Source: Tetraselmis striata (taxonomy: Eukaryota; Chlorophyta; Chlorodendrophyceae; Chlorodendrales; Chlorodendraceae). From it: a stretch of 64,000 bases of DNA. Positions 31,498 through 40,835 of this stretch are shown here, piece after piece. The position numbers and the translations under genes were made by a program. Within the stretch, counting starts at the first letter, position 1, and each line of letters opens with the position of its first letter. Below the pieces are notes generated by a model. That model was not told the origin of the DNA, did no database searches, and was given only the letters and a program-made list of their open reading frames with translations. The stretch spans positions 1-64,000 of the forward strand of contig VCJN01002949.1 in the NCBI GenBank assembly GCA_006384855.1, read 5' to 3'.

Positions 31498-32032
31498 TGT
31501 GACAATAATGGCATACTCTGTACGGGTACTGTATGATCGTAGCATCATTCATGTATTCATGTACGAGTACCTGCTGCTGTATCGTATGTGTGAGCGCGTG
31601 TGTCACGCGCCACAATACGAGTACTGGTGGATGATGAATCATGAGATGAGTCCTACTGGTACCGGTACACTGTTCAGTAGTAGTTACGGGATAATACGCA
31701 TGTGCGTACCCGTAGCGGGCATATATGTATAATGCACCTGCCTCTGTAACATCAGTTGTATACTTGTGTATAAACTGATGTGTCAACTACATGTGCGGAG
31801 GTCTCTAAGCGACGACCTCCTGTTCGACACTTCAAGGCACGACTCTCCACGGTGACGCGCTTAGCAGTGCGCGTGCCGCTTGGTGGTGGCTAGCTGTGAG
31901 CTAGCCATACGCATAAATAGCGGCGGGTGGTGACAACGTTGTAACCATTGTTTCTTTCTCTCTCTGCTGCCTTCTGTGTGTTTACGACAGCCTTGTCTGC
32001 TTGACCTGCGTGAGGCACCCTAGACTGTCGCA
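31498..32032 (+). repeat. 5' LTR of the Ty3 element
   Basis: 535 bp, TGTGACAATAATGG ... GACTGTCGCA, with TG/CA ends. A CATAAATAG TATA-like box lies at about 31912. Three hairpins are conserved in both LTRs: 31749-31781 (arms ACATCAGTT/AACTGATGT), 31797-31820 (GGAGGTC/GACCTCC) and 31887-31907 (TGGCTAGC/GCTAGCCA with a 5-nt loop). A TC-rich tract follows near 31950. Confidence 0.95.
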
Positions 32033-32033
32033 C

Positions 32034-32045
32034 TGGTTTCGGAGC
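32034..32045 (+). other. Primer-binding site
   Basis: TGGTTTCGGAGC starts one base after the LTR's CA. TGG matches the tRNA CCA end, and the sequence resembles the initiator-Met-type PBS TGGTATCAGAGC at most positions. The same 12-mer is the PBS of the mini-LTR element at 43674-44257. Confidence 0.75.
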
Positions 32046-32111
32046 GACTGTTGCGCTCCTTATCCTAGCTTCCACTGCTTTATCTGAGATAACTCGACTG
32101 AACAGTTCGAC

Positions 32112-33869
32112 ATGTCCGAGTCGATGAATTCTGCTGGCAAGAGCCGAGAGCTGCTGCTCAACGAGGAAAGTTCTGTCGACCTGTCGACTACCAAGGTTTG
32201 TGCAGCCGTGGTGGTGACTTACGGTAAGGGTCACTCGGTCGAACGCCAAGTGATTCTGACGACTGAACCGAACGCTAGATCGACTCTCTTCTTACCTGTC
32301 GGAAAGTCGATAGCGTCTGACAAGTCTGTGCGCGGCACGGCGGTGCGCAAACTGCGTGAAGAGACTGGCTTGCTTGTCGATGAAGATGATTTAGAATTGT
32401 TTGACATTCTCACCATCGAGGGCATGCGTTGTTTCTTATATGCATCTAAGCTATCGGCGAAGCAGATAGCGAATGAGATGCGCACACCAGAGAGATCGCA
32501 CGCCTTAGTCATGTCGCATTTAGTAGCACCGGTGGTTGCAGCTGGTGAAGAACTAAATGTTGATGATGGCGGCGCTGCATTACCCGACGTCGCGCGCACC
32601 TTCCCTGAGAGTATCACCCTAGACCCGGAGTCTGAGGATTCGTACTCCGTGAGCATTGCATTGAACAGTCAAGGCAAGCCTGTGCCGACGACTGTGTGGT
32701 ACCCTCCGTTCATGATTCATACTGCGGTAAGTGATTCATGGGCAACCATTTATAAGTCTGTGTTGAATGGTTTCTGGATGAACCGTTCATACCCTGAGCT
32801 TCCTCAACAATTCGCATTTAGGTATGACTCTTGTGAGTCCCCTATCTGGCATGCTGTGCATCGTTATCTAGTTGTAGATCCGATGGCAACTGACCTCAGC
32901 AATATAACAATCACTGACATACCATGGTATGAGACGCGTGATGCACAACTAACTGAGTCCCAGAGGAAGTCTGCTCAAACCCAGCCCAAGCAAGATGGCC
33001 AGGATGTCCTCAAGCTAGATGTATGGCTGACTGGACTACCGGAGCTGCTTGGCACTGTGGGACTGAAGTCCACAACTGCATCTGGTCTTGCATATGCCGT
33101 GCAGACTCTGAGTGGCAAGTTCCAGCGTTGGTGGCAGGGATTTGATTCCAAGCCTCCTTCGCTGCGTCCTACCAACGCTGCAGAGTTTGTGAAGGCAGTT
33201 AGAGACTCACCATTGATGCATGACATAGTGCATGATGCATGCATAGAGCTTGATGGCATCAAGCAGGTGTCTGCTGGTCCCCAAGACTCTCCCTTGGATT
33301 ATAAGGACTTTGTGCAGACCTTCAACGATGTCCTAGCAAGGACCAGACTAACCCTTCCTGATGAGTTCATGGTCCTTAAGTTTGCATCTGCATTGAGTCA
33401 CAATAAGCTTAAAGAGATTGCCCATAAGTTTGTGACTGACCAGAAGCGAGCTGGACAACCATCGACACTCGCTGAGCTACAGCAGTATACAACGGCGATG
33501 GTTGGGAGCAACAAGGCGCTTGGCAATGCGGCTAAGCCTGTGGCCAATGGACATCCTGCTGGCAATGGCAATGGAGGACATGACTCCAGGAAGAAGTCCA
33601 AGGCTGCCAACATGAGCAAGCGCAACCGTGGAGATGATGCTCCACCTGTCGCAACCAATGGACGCCACACCAACAACGGCAAGAGGCAGAAGTCCAGCGA
33701 CGGGAAGCAGAAGGGTAATAACACCACAACACCTGGCAGAAAGATAGTAGATTATCTTAATCATGTCAAAATGCATGAGCCTGAGAAGTATGCTAAGCAT
33801 CTGGCTGCTAAAACATGCTTTAAGTGTGGTGAGGCTCACCTTCTGAAAGACTGCCCTAAGATGAAATAG
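32112..33869 (+). CDS. Gag with N-terminal Nudix-like domain and zinc knuckle
   Basis: 585 codons, ATG 32112 to TAG 33867-33869. Residues about 28-115 look like a Nudix fold: strands C-A-A-V-V-V-T-Y and V-I-L-T-T, then L-P-V-G-K-S-I, then A-V-R-K-L-R-E-E-T-G-L-L (residues 77-88). Against the Nudix box, the E-E-T-G-L end is kept (E83, E84) but the box Gly and two Glu positions are altered, so hydrolase activity is doubtful. Residues about 300-460 form the helical Gag core (W-L-T-G-L-P ... K-F-Q-R-W-W-Q-G-F ... L-T-L-P-D-E-F). A Lys/Asn-rich basic region follows, then C-F-K-C-G-E-A-H-L-L-K-D-C, a CX2CX3HX4C knuckle. Gag would package element RNA. The Nudix call is a fold inference from pattern. 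Confidence 0.8.
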   Translation: MSESMNSAGKSRELLLNEESSVDLSTTKVCAAVVVTYGKGHSVERQVILTTEPNARSTLFLPVGKSIASDKSVRGTAVRKLREETGLLVDEDDLELFDILTIEGMRCFLYASKLSAKQIANEMRTPERSHALVMSHLVAPVVAAGEELNVDDGGAALPDVARTFPESITLDPESEDSYSVSIALNSQGKPVPTTVWYPPFMIHTAVSDSWATIYKSVLNGFWMNRSYPELPQQFAFRYDSCESPIWHAVHRYLVVDPMATDLSNITITDIPWYETRDAQLTESQRKSAQTQPKQDGQDVLKLDVWLTGLPELLGTVGLKSTTASGLAYAVQTLSGKFQRWWQGFDSKPPSLRPTNAAEFVKAVRDSPLMHDIVHDACIELDGIKQVSAGPQDSPLDYKDFVQTFNDVLARTRLTLPDEFMVLKFASALSHNKLKEIAHKFVTDQKRAGQPSTLAELQQYTTAMVGSNKALGNAAKPVANGHPAGNGNGGHDSRKKSKAANMSKRNRGDDAPPVATNGRHTNNGKRQKSSDGKQKGNNTTTPGRKIVDYLNHVKMHEPEKYAKHLAAKTCFKCGEAHLLKDCPKMK

Positions 33870-36800
33870 GGGTGCCCTTATTCTGCTGCTGACAGCTCAG
33901 TAGATAGGGATGTAAGTGATGTTTGTGTTACATCATGCTGTCCAGTAACTGTCGAGTCGCATGACTGCGAAGTTACTGTTGCCGATATGTCATTGGCACC
34001 TGAGGTATCCGCATTATTGTCTAATGCACGTCTGAATGACGATATACCTGTGACGAGTACATGTTCGAGTGACGATGTCGTCATCTCTGAGAGTAGTAAC
34101 GACTATGTTGAGTCGCCTACTGATGAGAACTCGAATAGTGTACGCGAGTCTGGTACGACTTTGCCAGTAGCCTGTGTAACGGGTGCTCGGAAAGTTTCGA
34201 CTCATCGTCGCGTAAAGGCTCTGAGGCGTCGTATGCCTAGAAAGACTGCAGTCAGTGCCGAGTGGCGACTGGTCGATAGAGTCTTCGATCCCTTACATGA
34301 GATGTTCCAGTTTACGCTGGAGGGCTGTGCGGATAATGAGGGTCTGAATACCCATCGAAACTTGCCGTTCTGTTCAGAACAAGATTCGATATTATCGCGC
34401 GACTTGTCGAATGAACGTGTGTTTATTCACCCTCCATGGCATATGACTGAGTCTATTGCGAGGCATTTTGAGCAATGCCGCAGTAGGGCTAAAGAACATA
34501 CTGTAGGAGTGTTTGTATTGCCTGCATTTGATAGATTCAGTGCTTTGACAAAGCATTGGAAACTATTGCAGCAATACCCGGCAAAGACACCTTTGTTCAC
34601 CAGGTGGTCTCATAAAAATGCCACAGTCCAGGAAGATGTTAGACCGCCAAAGTATGGGGTTAACATTTGGTTAGTTGATGCTAACTGTGCTTTTCCTGAT
34701 GACTTTGTACCTAAAACTGTCACAAGTCCAAATGTGAGTTTTAACGTGGACTCTGCAAAAGTTGCAGATTCTAGCGTTGGTATTGGTGAACGTGCATCTG
34801 AGTCTATAAATGAGTGTGATGCTGTCAATGTGACTGATCCATCATTTTGGAGTATGCAAAGGCAAAGTTTGCCTCAGATTGCTTCTTTGACTCGTTGGGA
34901 TGACCCCAGGCCATTGTTGAAAGTTAATGTGACAATTAACGATGACGCCGTTGTGGATGCACTGGTTGATAATGCGGCATCTTTAGATTTTATATCTGAG
35001 GACTTTGTGCGCAGAAACAACTTGCAGATACAAAAGTTGAAAGCCAGAACACCTGTCCGTTTGGCTAATGGTCAACGTGTCTCATGTTGCCATACAACTG
35101 TTGTGTCTCTGTCTGTTGGAGGACATGTATTTGAGAATCGAGTATTTTATATACTGCGTGAGCTCAAAGTCTCCGACATTGTATTGGGTTTAACTTGGCT
35201 TGATGAAGCGCAAGTTACCATTAAGTATGGTACGGAACGTATCATGACTTTAATGGATGGAACCCATGTACCTGTTGTAATAGTGGGTCGTACTCCTGCA
35301 TGTAGCATGATTACTTCCACTAGGGTACAAAAGTTGATGCGCAAAACTGCTCGTGCGTCTAAGCATAATTCTTTGGCTGAATTCTATGTCGTTGAAATGT
35401 CGGTTATAAAGGATGATCCTGACCTGCATTTAGACAATGCTATGACACCAGAGCAAAAGGATGCTATTCGTCATTTGTTGTATGACGAGTTTCCTGAAAT
35501 TTTGCGTCCAGTCAACAGGCCGCCTGTTCATCGGCCATGGGATCACAAAATTGAGTTAACTGGCAAAATGAAACGCCAAAGACTTAATCGTTTGTCTCCC
35601 GCTGAACGTGCTGAATTGGATCGCCAACTCAAAGATGCGATTGCCGCTGGACTTGTTCGTCCTAGTCAATCTGAGTTTGGTTCGCCTATTCTTTTTGTTA
35701 AGAAGGCAGATGGATCCCTTCGGTTGTGTGTCGATTTTCGTGGGCTGAACGAGGTCACTCGAAAGGATATGTATCCTTTGCCGCGAATTGATGAAACGTT
35801 GGATTCTCTCCGCAATGCCCGTTGCTATACCCATCTGGATTTAGCATCAGGTTATTGGCAGGTTGCCATTGCAGAGGAGGACATCCACAAGACAGCGTTT
35901 CAGACACCTGATGGTCTATGGGAGTGGACTGCAATGCCATTTGGTTTGTGCAATGCCCCAGCCACTTTCCAGCGCATGATGAATGACATCTTGAGACCAT
36001 TTTTGCGTGACTTTGTGGTGGTGTATCTGGATGATATATGTATATATTCAGATAATTATGATGACCACATAAAGCACCTTCGTTTAGTTTTTGAGAAACT
36101 GAATGAATATAATCTGAGGTTGCAATTAAAGAAATGTTTCTTTGGCATGCAATCTATGGATTATTTGGGGTATACCGTCGCTGATGGTAAGTTGTCTGTT
36201 TCAGAGGCCAAAGTAGCTGCAGTTAGGGATTGGCCTGTCCCTAAAACTCAGAGTGAAATCAGAAGTTTTGTACAATTCTGCAATTTCTACTCTAAGTTTA
36301 TTCATCATTTCAGTGATTTAACTGCACCATTGACTGACTTATTGCGTAAGTCTAAACCAGTTCATGTTGACTGGTCACCGGCGTGTCAGGAAGCCTTTGA
36401 GACCCTTCGTCTGCGACTGATTTCCGCTCCGTGTCTTTCCATTCCTTCCATGGGGGCGGATGCGACGTTCACCGTAGCGACAGATGCGTCCAACGTAGGG
36501 CTTGCTGCAGTGCTACTGCAGGACCAAGGAGGAGGTCCTCAACCAGTGAGTTACTGGGCGCGAAAGCTGAATGCAGCTGAGCGTGGTAATACCTACAGTG
36601 CTTATGATTTGGAAGCTTTGGCTGTCTGTGAATCAATTAAGCACTGGCGTTGTTACCTTGAAGGGTGCTGTCGATTCCTTGTTGTCTCAGATCATGACAC
36701 CCTGCGTCATCTGCTCAGGCAACCGGCAGAAAGGTTGAACCGGCGACAAGTGCGCTATGTACGCGACTTGCAGCCGTTTGTTGGGTCCATATCTCTTGCA

Positions 36801-37130
36801 TACCGAAAGGGCAAGTGGAATGAAGCCGATCCGTTGTCGCGTAGACCGGATTTTAAGCCGATTGGTTTCGGTGGCTTATATTGGACCGGGGATGTGCCGG
36901 ACGCGGCTGAATCACTCGTGAGTGAACATCGCCCATGTACTGCGGTATTGTCGGCTGTAAGTGCGTCGTCACTTAGCCTTGATGACAATATTCTCCACCT
37001 TATTAAGGCTGGATATGCAGAGGACGCGTTCTACTCCTTATGGGGGGGGGTGGAAGCAGTCCGGTCATGTGGTAGAGCACGATGGTTATTTTTGGAGACA
37101 TGGACGTCTTTGCATACCAACCAATCGTGA
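33870..37130 (+). CDS. Pol part 1: MTase-like domain, protease, reverse transcriptase, RNase H
   Basis: The frame is open from the codon after gag's TAG; the first ATG is 33987 (1047 codons from there). Residues from that Met: about 90-235 resemble a Dam-like adenine methyltransferase, with C-A-D-N-E-G-L-N, F-I-H-P-P-W (motif IV, N/D replaced by H) and V-F-V-L-P. Protease about 310-430 with V-D-N-A-A-S at D328, where D-T/S-G is usual. RT about 520-740 with F-G-S-P-I-L-F-V-K-K, M-P-F-G-L-C-N-A-P and Y-L-D-D (680-683). RNase H about 820-950 with T-D-A-S. The frame terminates at 37130 after a G9 run at 37042-37050, where the following integrase frame takes over; eight Gs would keep one frame. 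Confidence 0.92.
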   Translation, partial: GCPYSAADSSVDRDVSDVCVTSCCPVTVESHDCEVTVADMSLAPEVSALLSNARLNDDIPVTSTCSSDDVVISESSNDYVESPTDENSNSVRESGTTLPVACVTGARKVSTHRRVKALRRRMPRKTAVSAEWRLVDRVFDPLHEMFQFTLEGCADNEGLNTHRNLPFCSEQDSILSRDLSNERVFIHPPWHMTESIARHFEQCRSRAKEHTVGVFVLPAFDRFSALTKHWKLLQQYPAKTPLFTRWSHKNATVQEDVRPPKYGVNIWLVDANCAFPDDFVPKTVTSPNVSFNVDSAKVADSSVGIGERASESINECDAVNVTDPSFWSMQRQSLPQIASLTRWDDPRPLLKVNVTINDDAVVDALVDNAASLDFISEDFVRRNNLQIQKLKARTPVRLANGQRVSCCHTTVVSLSVGGHVFENRVFYILRELKVSDIVLGLTWLDEAQVTIKYGTERIMTLMDGTHVPVVIVGRTPACSMITSTRVQKLMRKTARASKHNSLAEFYVVEMSVIKDDPDLHLDNAMTPEQKDAIRHLLYDEFPEILRPVNRPPVHRPWDHKIELTGKMKRQRLNRLSPAERAELDRQLKDAIAAGLVRPSQSEFGSPILFVKKADGSLRLCVDFRGLNEVTRKDMYPLPRIDETLDSLRNARCYTHLDLASGYWQVAIAEEDIHKTAFQTPDGLWEWTAMPFGLCNAPATFQRMMNDILRPFLRDFVVVYLDDICIYSDNYDDHIKHLRLVFEKLNEYNLRLQLKKCFFGMQSMDYLGYTVADGKLSVSEAKVAAVRDWPVPKTQSEIRSFVQFCNFYSKFIHHFSDLTAPLTDLLRKSKPVHVDWSPACQEAFETLRLRLISAPCLSIPSMGADATFTVATDASNVGLAAVLLQDQGGGPQPVSYWARKLNAAERGNTYSAYDLEALAVCESIKHWRCYLEGCCRFLVVSDHDTLRHLLRQPAERLNRRQVRYVRDLQPFVGSISLAYRKGKWNEADPLSRRPDFKPIGFGGLYWTGDVPDAAESLVSEHRPCTAVLSAVSASSLSLDDNILHLIKAGYAEDAFYSLWGGVEAVRSCGRARWLFLETWTSLHTNQS

Positions 37131-38496
37131 CATCATCAATAAGATATTGTATGAGCTACATGATTCTGTTGGTCACCGTGCTTATGCAAGCACCTTGGCA
37201 CGTGCCTTGGACCGTTTTTGGTGGACACGCATACGACATGACGTGAAAACCTATTGTGAACAATGTTCGGTGTGCCGGCGTGTTCGTGCACGTCCGCAGC
37301 CACCTGCACCAACACAGCCCTTACCAGTACCGCCACGTCCATGGCATACGGTTGGTTTGGATTTTATAACCGAGTTACCTGAGAGTAATGGTTATAATAC
37401 TATGTTGGTTGTGTGTTGCCATCTGTCCCGGCAAGCACATTTTATTCCAACCACAGTCAACGTGACTGGTGGACAGGCAGCTGAATTATTTCTGAAGGAA
37501 GTATTCAGGCTGCATGGAATACCTCGTGTGATCGTCTCTGATAGAGATCCACGGTTCCTGTCTGCATTCTGGCAAACTCTGTGGCGGAGACTTGGCACTA
37601 AATTGAACATGTCTAGTGGCCAACATCCTGAAACAGATGGTTTGACCGAACGCATTAATGCCATAGTCACTGAGTTGGCTCGTGCGTTTTGTTGTTTCGA
37701 TGGTTCAAACTGGGTAGACCAGTTACCATTGATGGAATTTGCGTATAATTCCAACAAAGCACTTGGCATTGAGCATGCACCATTTGAGGTTATGTATGGT
37801 TTCAATCCTGAAACGCCTCCGGATGTATTGTTTGGTATGAGACCAACAATAGCATTCTCTCGTGATGCTCAGCAACGTATCCAAGATATGAAGGAGATTC
37901 ACGAGTTGGTTCGGTCAGTGTTGGCTGTCCATAAAGATGAATTGACTGTTCGACCTAGTGTTAGGCAACAGCGCAATCCTCCTATCTTCAATGTTGGAGA
38001 TAGAGTATCTGTGGATACCCGTCTGCTTAAGGTCAAAGGTCAGCCTTGCAAAAAGCTGATGGACAAGCAGCTTGGCCCATTTTCTATTGTAGAGAAAATT
38101 GGCGGTCATAGTTATCGACTGAAATTACCTGCTGGTGTTAAGTTGCACCCAGTATTTCATGTTAATAACTTGAGACCCTGTCCCACTGCGCCGTTGCGCC
38201 CGCATGTACCTCTTGTTGTTGGTACCGGTGACGACTCTGATGATGAGTATGAGATTGACAAGATTACCAGCGTTAAAATCGGTTCCATGCCCGGTTTACG
38301 TGGTACTCAGTTGCAATTTCTTGTTCACTTTGCGGATGAGTCTATTGCCCCTGTTTGGCATCGTTTGTTTGATGTTAAAAGGACAATAGCATTGCAGGAT
38401 TTTATGGCTACTCCCAAATGGTTGGACTTTGTAAAGTCACCTGAATTTGTGGAGCATATGCATAAATACCCGGCACGTGTGCCGACTGCAAATTAA
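37051..38496 (+). CDS. Pol part 2: integrase with GPY/F module and chromodomain-like C-terminus
   Basis: Overlaps part 1 in another frame and has no start of its own that makes sense; it is the continuation of pol beyond the G9 run. The zinc-binding HHCC is H-D-S-V-G-H ... C-E-Q-C. The catalytic triad is D (G-L-D-F-I), D (S-D-R-D-P-R-F) and E (T-D-G-L-T-E-R) with 35 residues between the last two. A GPY/F-type module (L-G-P-F-S-I-V-E-K-I-G) precedes a C-terminal block Y-E-I-D-K-I ... F-L-V-H-F ... D-F-M-A-T-P-K-W that looks like a chromodomain, used by chromoviruses to target chromatin. Stop at 38494-38496, just before the PPT. Confidence 0.92.
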   Translation, partial: WKQSGHVVEHDGYFWRHGRLCIPTNRDIINKILYELHDSVGHRAYASTLARALDRFWWTRIRHDVKTYCEQCSVCRRVRARPQPPAPTQPLPVPPRPWHTVGLDFITELPESNGYNTMLVVCCHLSRQAHFIPTTVNVTGGQAAELFLKEVFRLHGIPRVIVSDRDPRFLSAFWQTLWRRLGTKLNMSSGQHPETDGLTERINAIVTELARAFCCFDGSNWVDQLPLMEFAYNSNKALGIEHAPFEVMYGFNPETPPDVLFGMRPTIAFSRDAQQRIQDMKEIHELVRSVLAVHKDELTVRPSVRQQRNPPIFNVGDRVSVDTRLLKVKGQPCKKLMDKQLGPFSIVEKIGGHSYRLKLPAGVKLHPVFHVNNLRPCPTAPLRPHVPLVVGTGDDSDDEYEIDKITSVKIGSMPGLRGTQLQFLVHFADESIAPVWHRLFDVKRTIALQDFMATPKWLDFVKSPEFVEHMHKYPARVPTAN

Positions 38497-38529
38497 ACTG
38501 CCTGTGGAATGCTATTTCACACTGTTGTC

Positions 38530-38541
38530 AAGGGGGGAGAG
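38530..38541 (+). other. Polypurine tract
   Basis: AAGGGGGGAGAG lies six bases before the 3' LTR and is the expected plus-strand primer site. Confidence 0.8.
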
Positions 38542-38547
38542 ATGTAG

Positions 38548-39065
38548 TGTGACAATAATGGCATACTCTGTACGGGTACTGTATGATCGTAGCATCATTC
38601 ATGTACGAGTACCTGATGTATCGTATGTGTGCGCGCGTGTGTCACGCGCCACAATACGAGTACTGGTGGATGATGAATCATGAGACGAGTCCTACTGGTA
38701 CCGGTACACTGTTCAGTAGTAGTTACGGGATAATACGCATGTGCGTACCCGTAGCGGGCACAAGTATAATGTGCCTGCCTCTGGAACATCAGTTGTATAC
38801 TTGTGTATAAACTGATGTGTCAACTACATGTGCGGAGGTCTCTAAGCGACGACCTCCTGTTCGACACTTCGAGGCACGACTCTTCACGGTGACGCGCTTA
38901 GCAGTGCGCGTGCCGCTTGGTGGTGGCTAGCTGTGAGCTAGCCATACGCATAAATAGCGGCGGGTGGTGACAACGTTGTAACCATTGTTTCTCTCTCTGC
39001 TGCCTTCTGTGTGTTTACGACAGCCTTGTCTGCTTGACCTGCGTGAGGCACCCGAGACTGTCGCA
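38548..39065 (+). repeat. 3' LTR of the Ty3 element
   Basis: 518 bp, TGTGACAATAATGG ... GACTGTCGCA. Shorter than the 5' LTR mainly through loss of an 8-bp partial repeat (CATGTATT) and small indels. Hairpins and TATA-like box are kept. Confidence 0.95.
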
Positions 39066-39948
39066 CGTTACTTAGTACCCTAGAATAGTGAATCGTGTTT
39101 AGCGCTTACTTCCCGGTATAGTCCGCTCGTGTGCTGCGTAGCATTGCGCGAAAACGCCCTCATGTCGGCCGCAACTGCGGACGAGCAGTGCCCGTTCGAC
39201 TCACGGAGGCGGGGGACGATACTCAAGGCGGCCTTAGGCCCGAGCCGAACGGGTACCACCTGCCCAGGAAAAAAGGATAGGTCCATAGCCCATCTCATAA
39301 AGATGCTATACAGAAAATGAGCTAGAGGTCGGAGGCTACAAGGACGGTGCCCCGTGTGCCCCCGATTCAAGAAACCGTCCGATCTTATTGGAACTCGCGT
39401 TTTCGGAAATACACCTCCGGCCTCAACTCCTCCCGCAGGAGCGGCTGAGGCAGCTCTTTACTTATCGATCGTATGAACACTGGTAGAGGCTCATACGTAG
39501 GGGTGACGCTCGCTGGCGGCCAGTTTGCGGTCAATCTCGGTCGATGCCGGCCCGATGGACCAACCTACCCGGATTTTCCGCGCTCGACCCCCTCCCGCAT
39601 AGGCATCCCCTGCCACACGCAGCTTGCTATTTAGCCCGCCGCACATGTACCGTGCCATGGCTTGGCTCCTAGGAGTGCGGTAGATCCCATGAGTGGCCCA
39701 TGAGGTAGTCGGTGCACGGTGCCCCATCTCCCCCCGTATTTTGAGCCGAGATTAGATAAACGGGCTGAATGAGGGGCCGCTCCGCCACTACGGCACGTAC
39801 ATGAGTGCTCGACGCGTCAACCATCTACCTACGCCTACCGAAGGCCACTATACTCATATATGCGAGCGATAGAGTTCAATACGGGTCGATTCGGCTGCAT
39901 GTTGGTGCACCGGGAGCCGATGGAGTGACGGATAGCTATATGATAATC
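39066..39948. other. No gene recognised
   Basis: Unassigned sequence after the 3' LTR. Short frames on both strands lack motifs. It is not the continuation of YR element B, so the Ty3 element is not simply inserted into that copy. Confidence 0.4.
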
Positions 39949-40835
39949 TCAAAAAATAGCGAAAATACGGCTATCGGGTGGAGGTGAGACACTGCGGACA
40001 AAATCGCGCGATACTTCACTGTGCCTCACCAAATCCCACACGACTTGGCCCATATCCCATCCCTGGCCTCTTAGGGCAATGGCTGGTGGTCTATAGGTGG
40101 TGGTTCGCGTCGAGGGCACTGCTAGTTGCCGATTCGGAGGTGGGATGGGGGTGGTGTACGGGTACATGAGACACCGTATGGGCGCTACATCGCCGATTTT
40201 AAACACCGTGCGGGTGCGCCGTGCCGCTAATATCAATACTGCGACAGGCGACTCAAAAGCCAACACGAACTTGCGGATGTCGCTGATCGTGGCCCCGCCA
40301 CGATGGTCGTCGCCTGTTCGATCCCAATGGTCGAAGGTCAAAGGAGTGTTCTTCCGATGGTACGCCTCAGGGTCGAGGCCCTCGTCGGTTATCAGTTGCT
40401 GGGCTGCGGCGATACGCATATGTAATGTACAACCTCGTTTGAAGCGGCGTTATTCAATATCCGATGTCACTGCACTTGCCAGCTCCTCCTCGATCGGGGG
40501 AACGAGCCGGCGATCCAGGCCAGAGAGCGGGAGTCGGCGCTCTAAACACACCGAAAAATGTTGCTTCCGGCGGCTCGCTCCGCCGTGGTGTTGTGGTCAG
40601 CAGCCTCCGTTCCCGGGTGCTCGCCGCTGATACGTAGGCGCAACTCACTGTCGCGGCTGATTTTAATGAAAGTACGAAATCCACGCAACACTTCGCTGCC
40701 TATCGTGATTGTCAAATGCGGTGGTATGCGAACCTTGTACAACGAAGCGCTAGGAGGTGTCTTCGATGCGACTTGGAGGTATCTGATGCGACTTGGGAAA
40801 TGTCCCGCTCGGCTGATGCTAGGCCAACGAGTCAC
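39949..40835 (-). pseudogene. Decayed coding region, unrecognised
   Basis: On the minus strand a coding-like series can be followed across frame breaks: S-L-Y-K-V-R-I-P-P-H-L-T-I-T-I-G (about 40740), then L-D-R-R-L-V-P-P-I-E-E-E-L-A-S-A-V-T-S-D-I-E (about 40520-40450), a TAA, then in the same frame M-R-I-A-A-A-Q-Q-L-I-T-D-E-G-L-D-P-E-A-Y and I-S-D-I-R-K-F-V-L-A-F-E-S-P-V-A-V-L. Composition suggests a former protein gene, perhaps of a mobile element. No family identified. Confidence 0.3.

Larger units (their letters stand above)
31498..39065 (+). mobile_element. Ty3/gypsy LTR retrotransposon with Nudix-like Gag and chromodomain-like integrase
   Basis: Order: 5' LTR (31498-32032), PBS, gag, in-frame TAG, pol (MTase-like, protease, RT, RNase H, integrase), PPT, 3' LTR (38548-39065). 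RT before integrase is the Ty3 order. The LTRs differ at about eight to ten positions plus a few indels over about 520 bp, so insertion is not very recent. Internal sequence is visibly more AT-rich than the flanks. The 5-bp flanks (GACTA and CGTTA) do not match, so there is no target duplication; rearrangement or inter-element recombination is likely. One base in a G9 run breaks pol before the integrase. Confidence 0.95.

Noticed and set aside
33867-33869. TAG as a reassigned sense codon in this organism
   Set aside because: The Arc1p-like gene ends at TAG exactly where the family's C-terminus ends, so TAG still terminates translation.
31493-39070. Target-site duplication for the Ty3 element
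   Set aside because: GACTA before the 5' LTR and CGTTA after the 3' LTR do not match at four, five or six bases.
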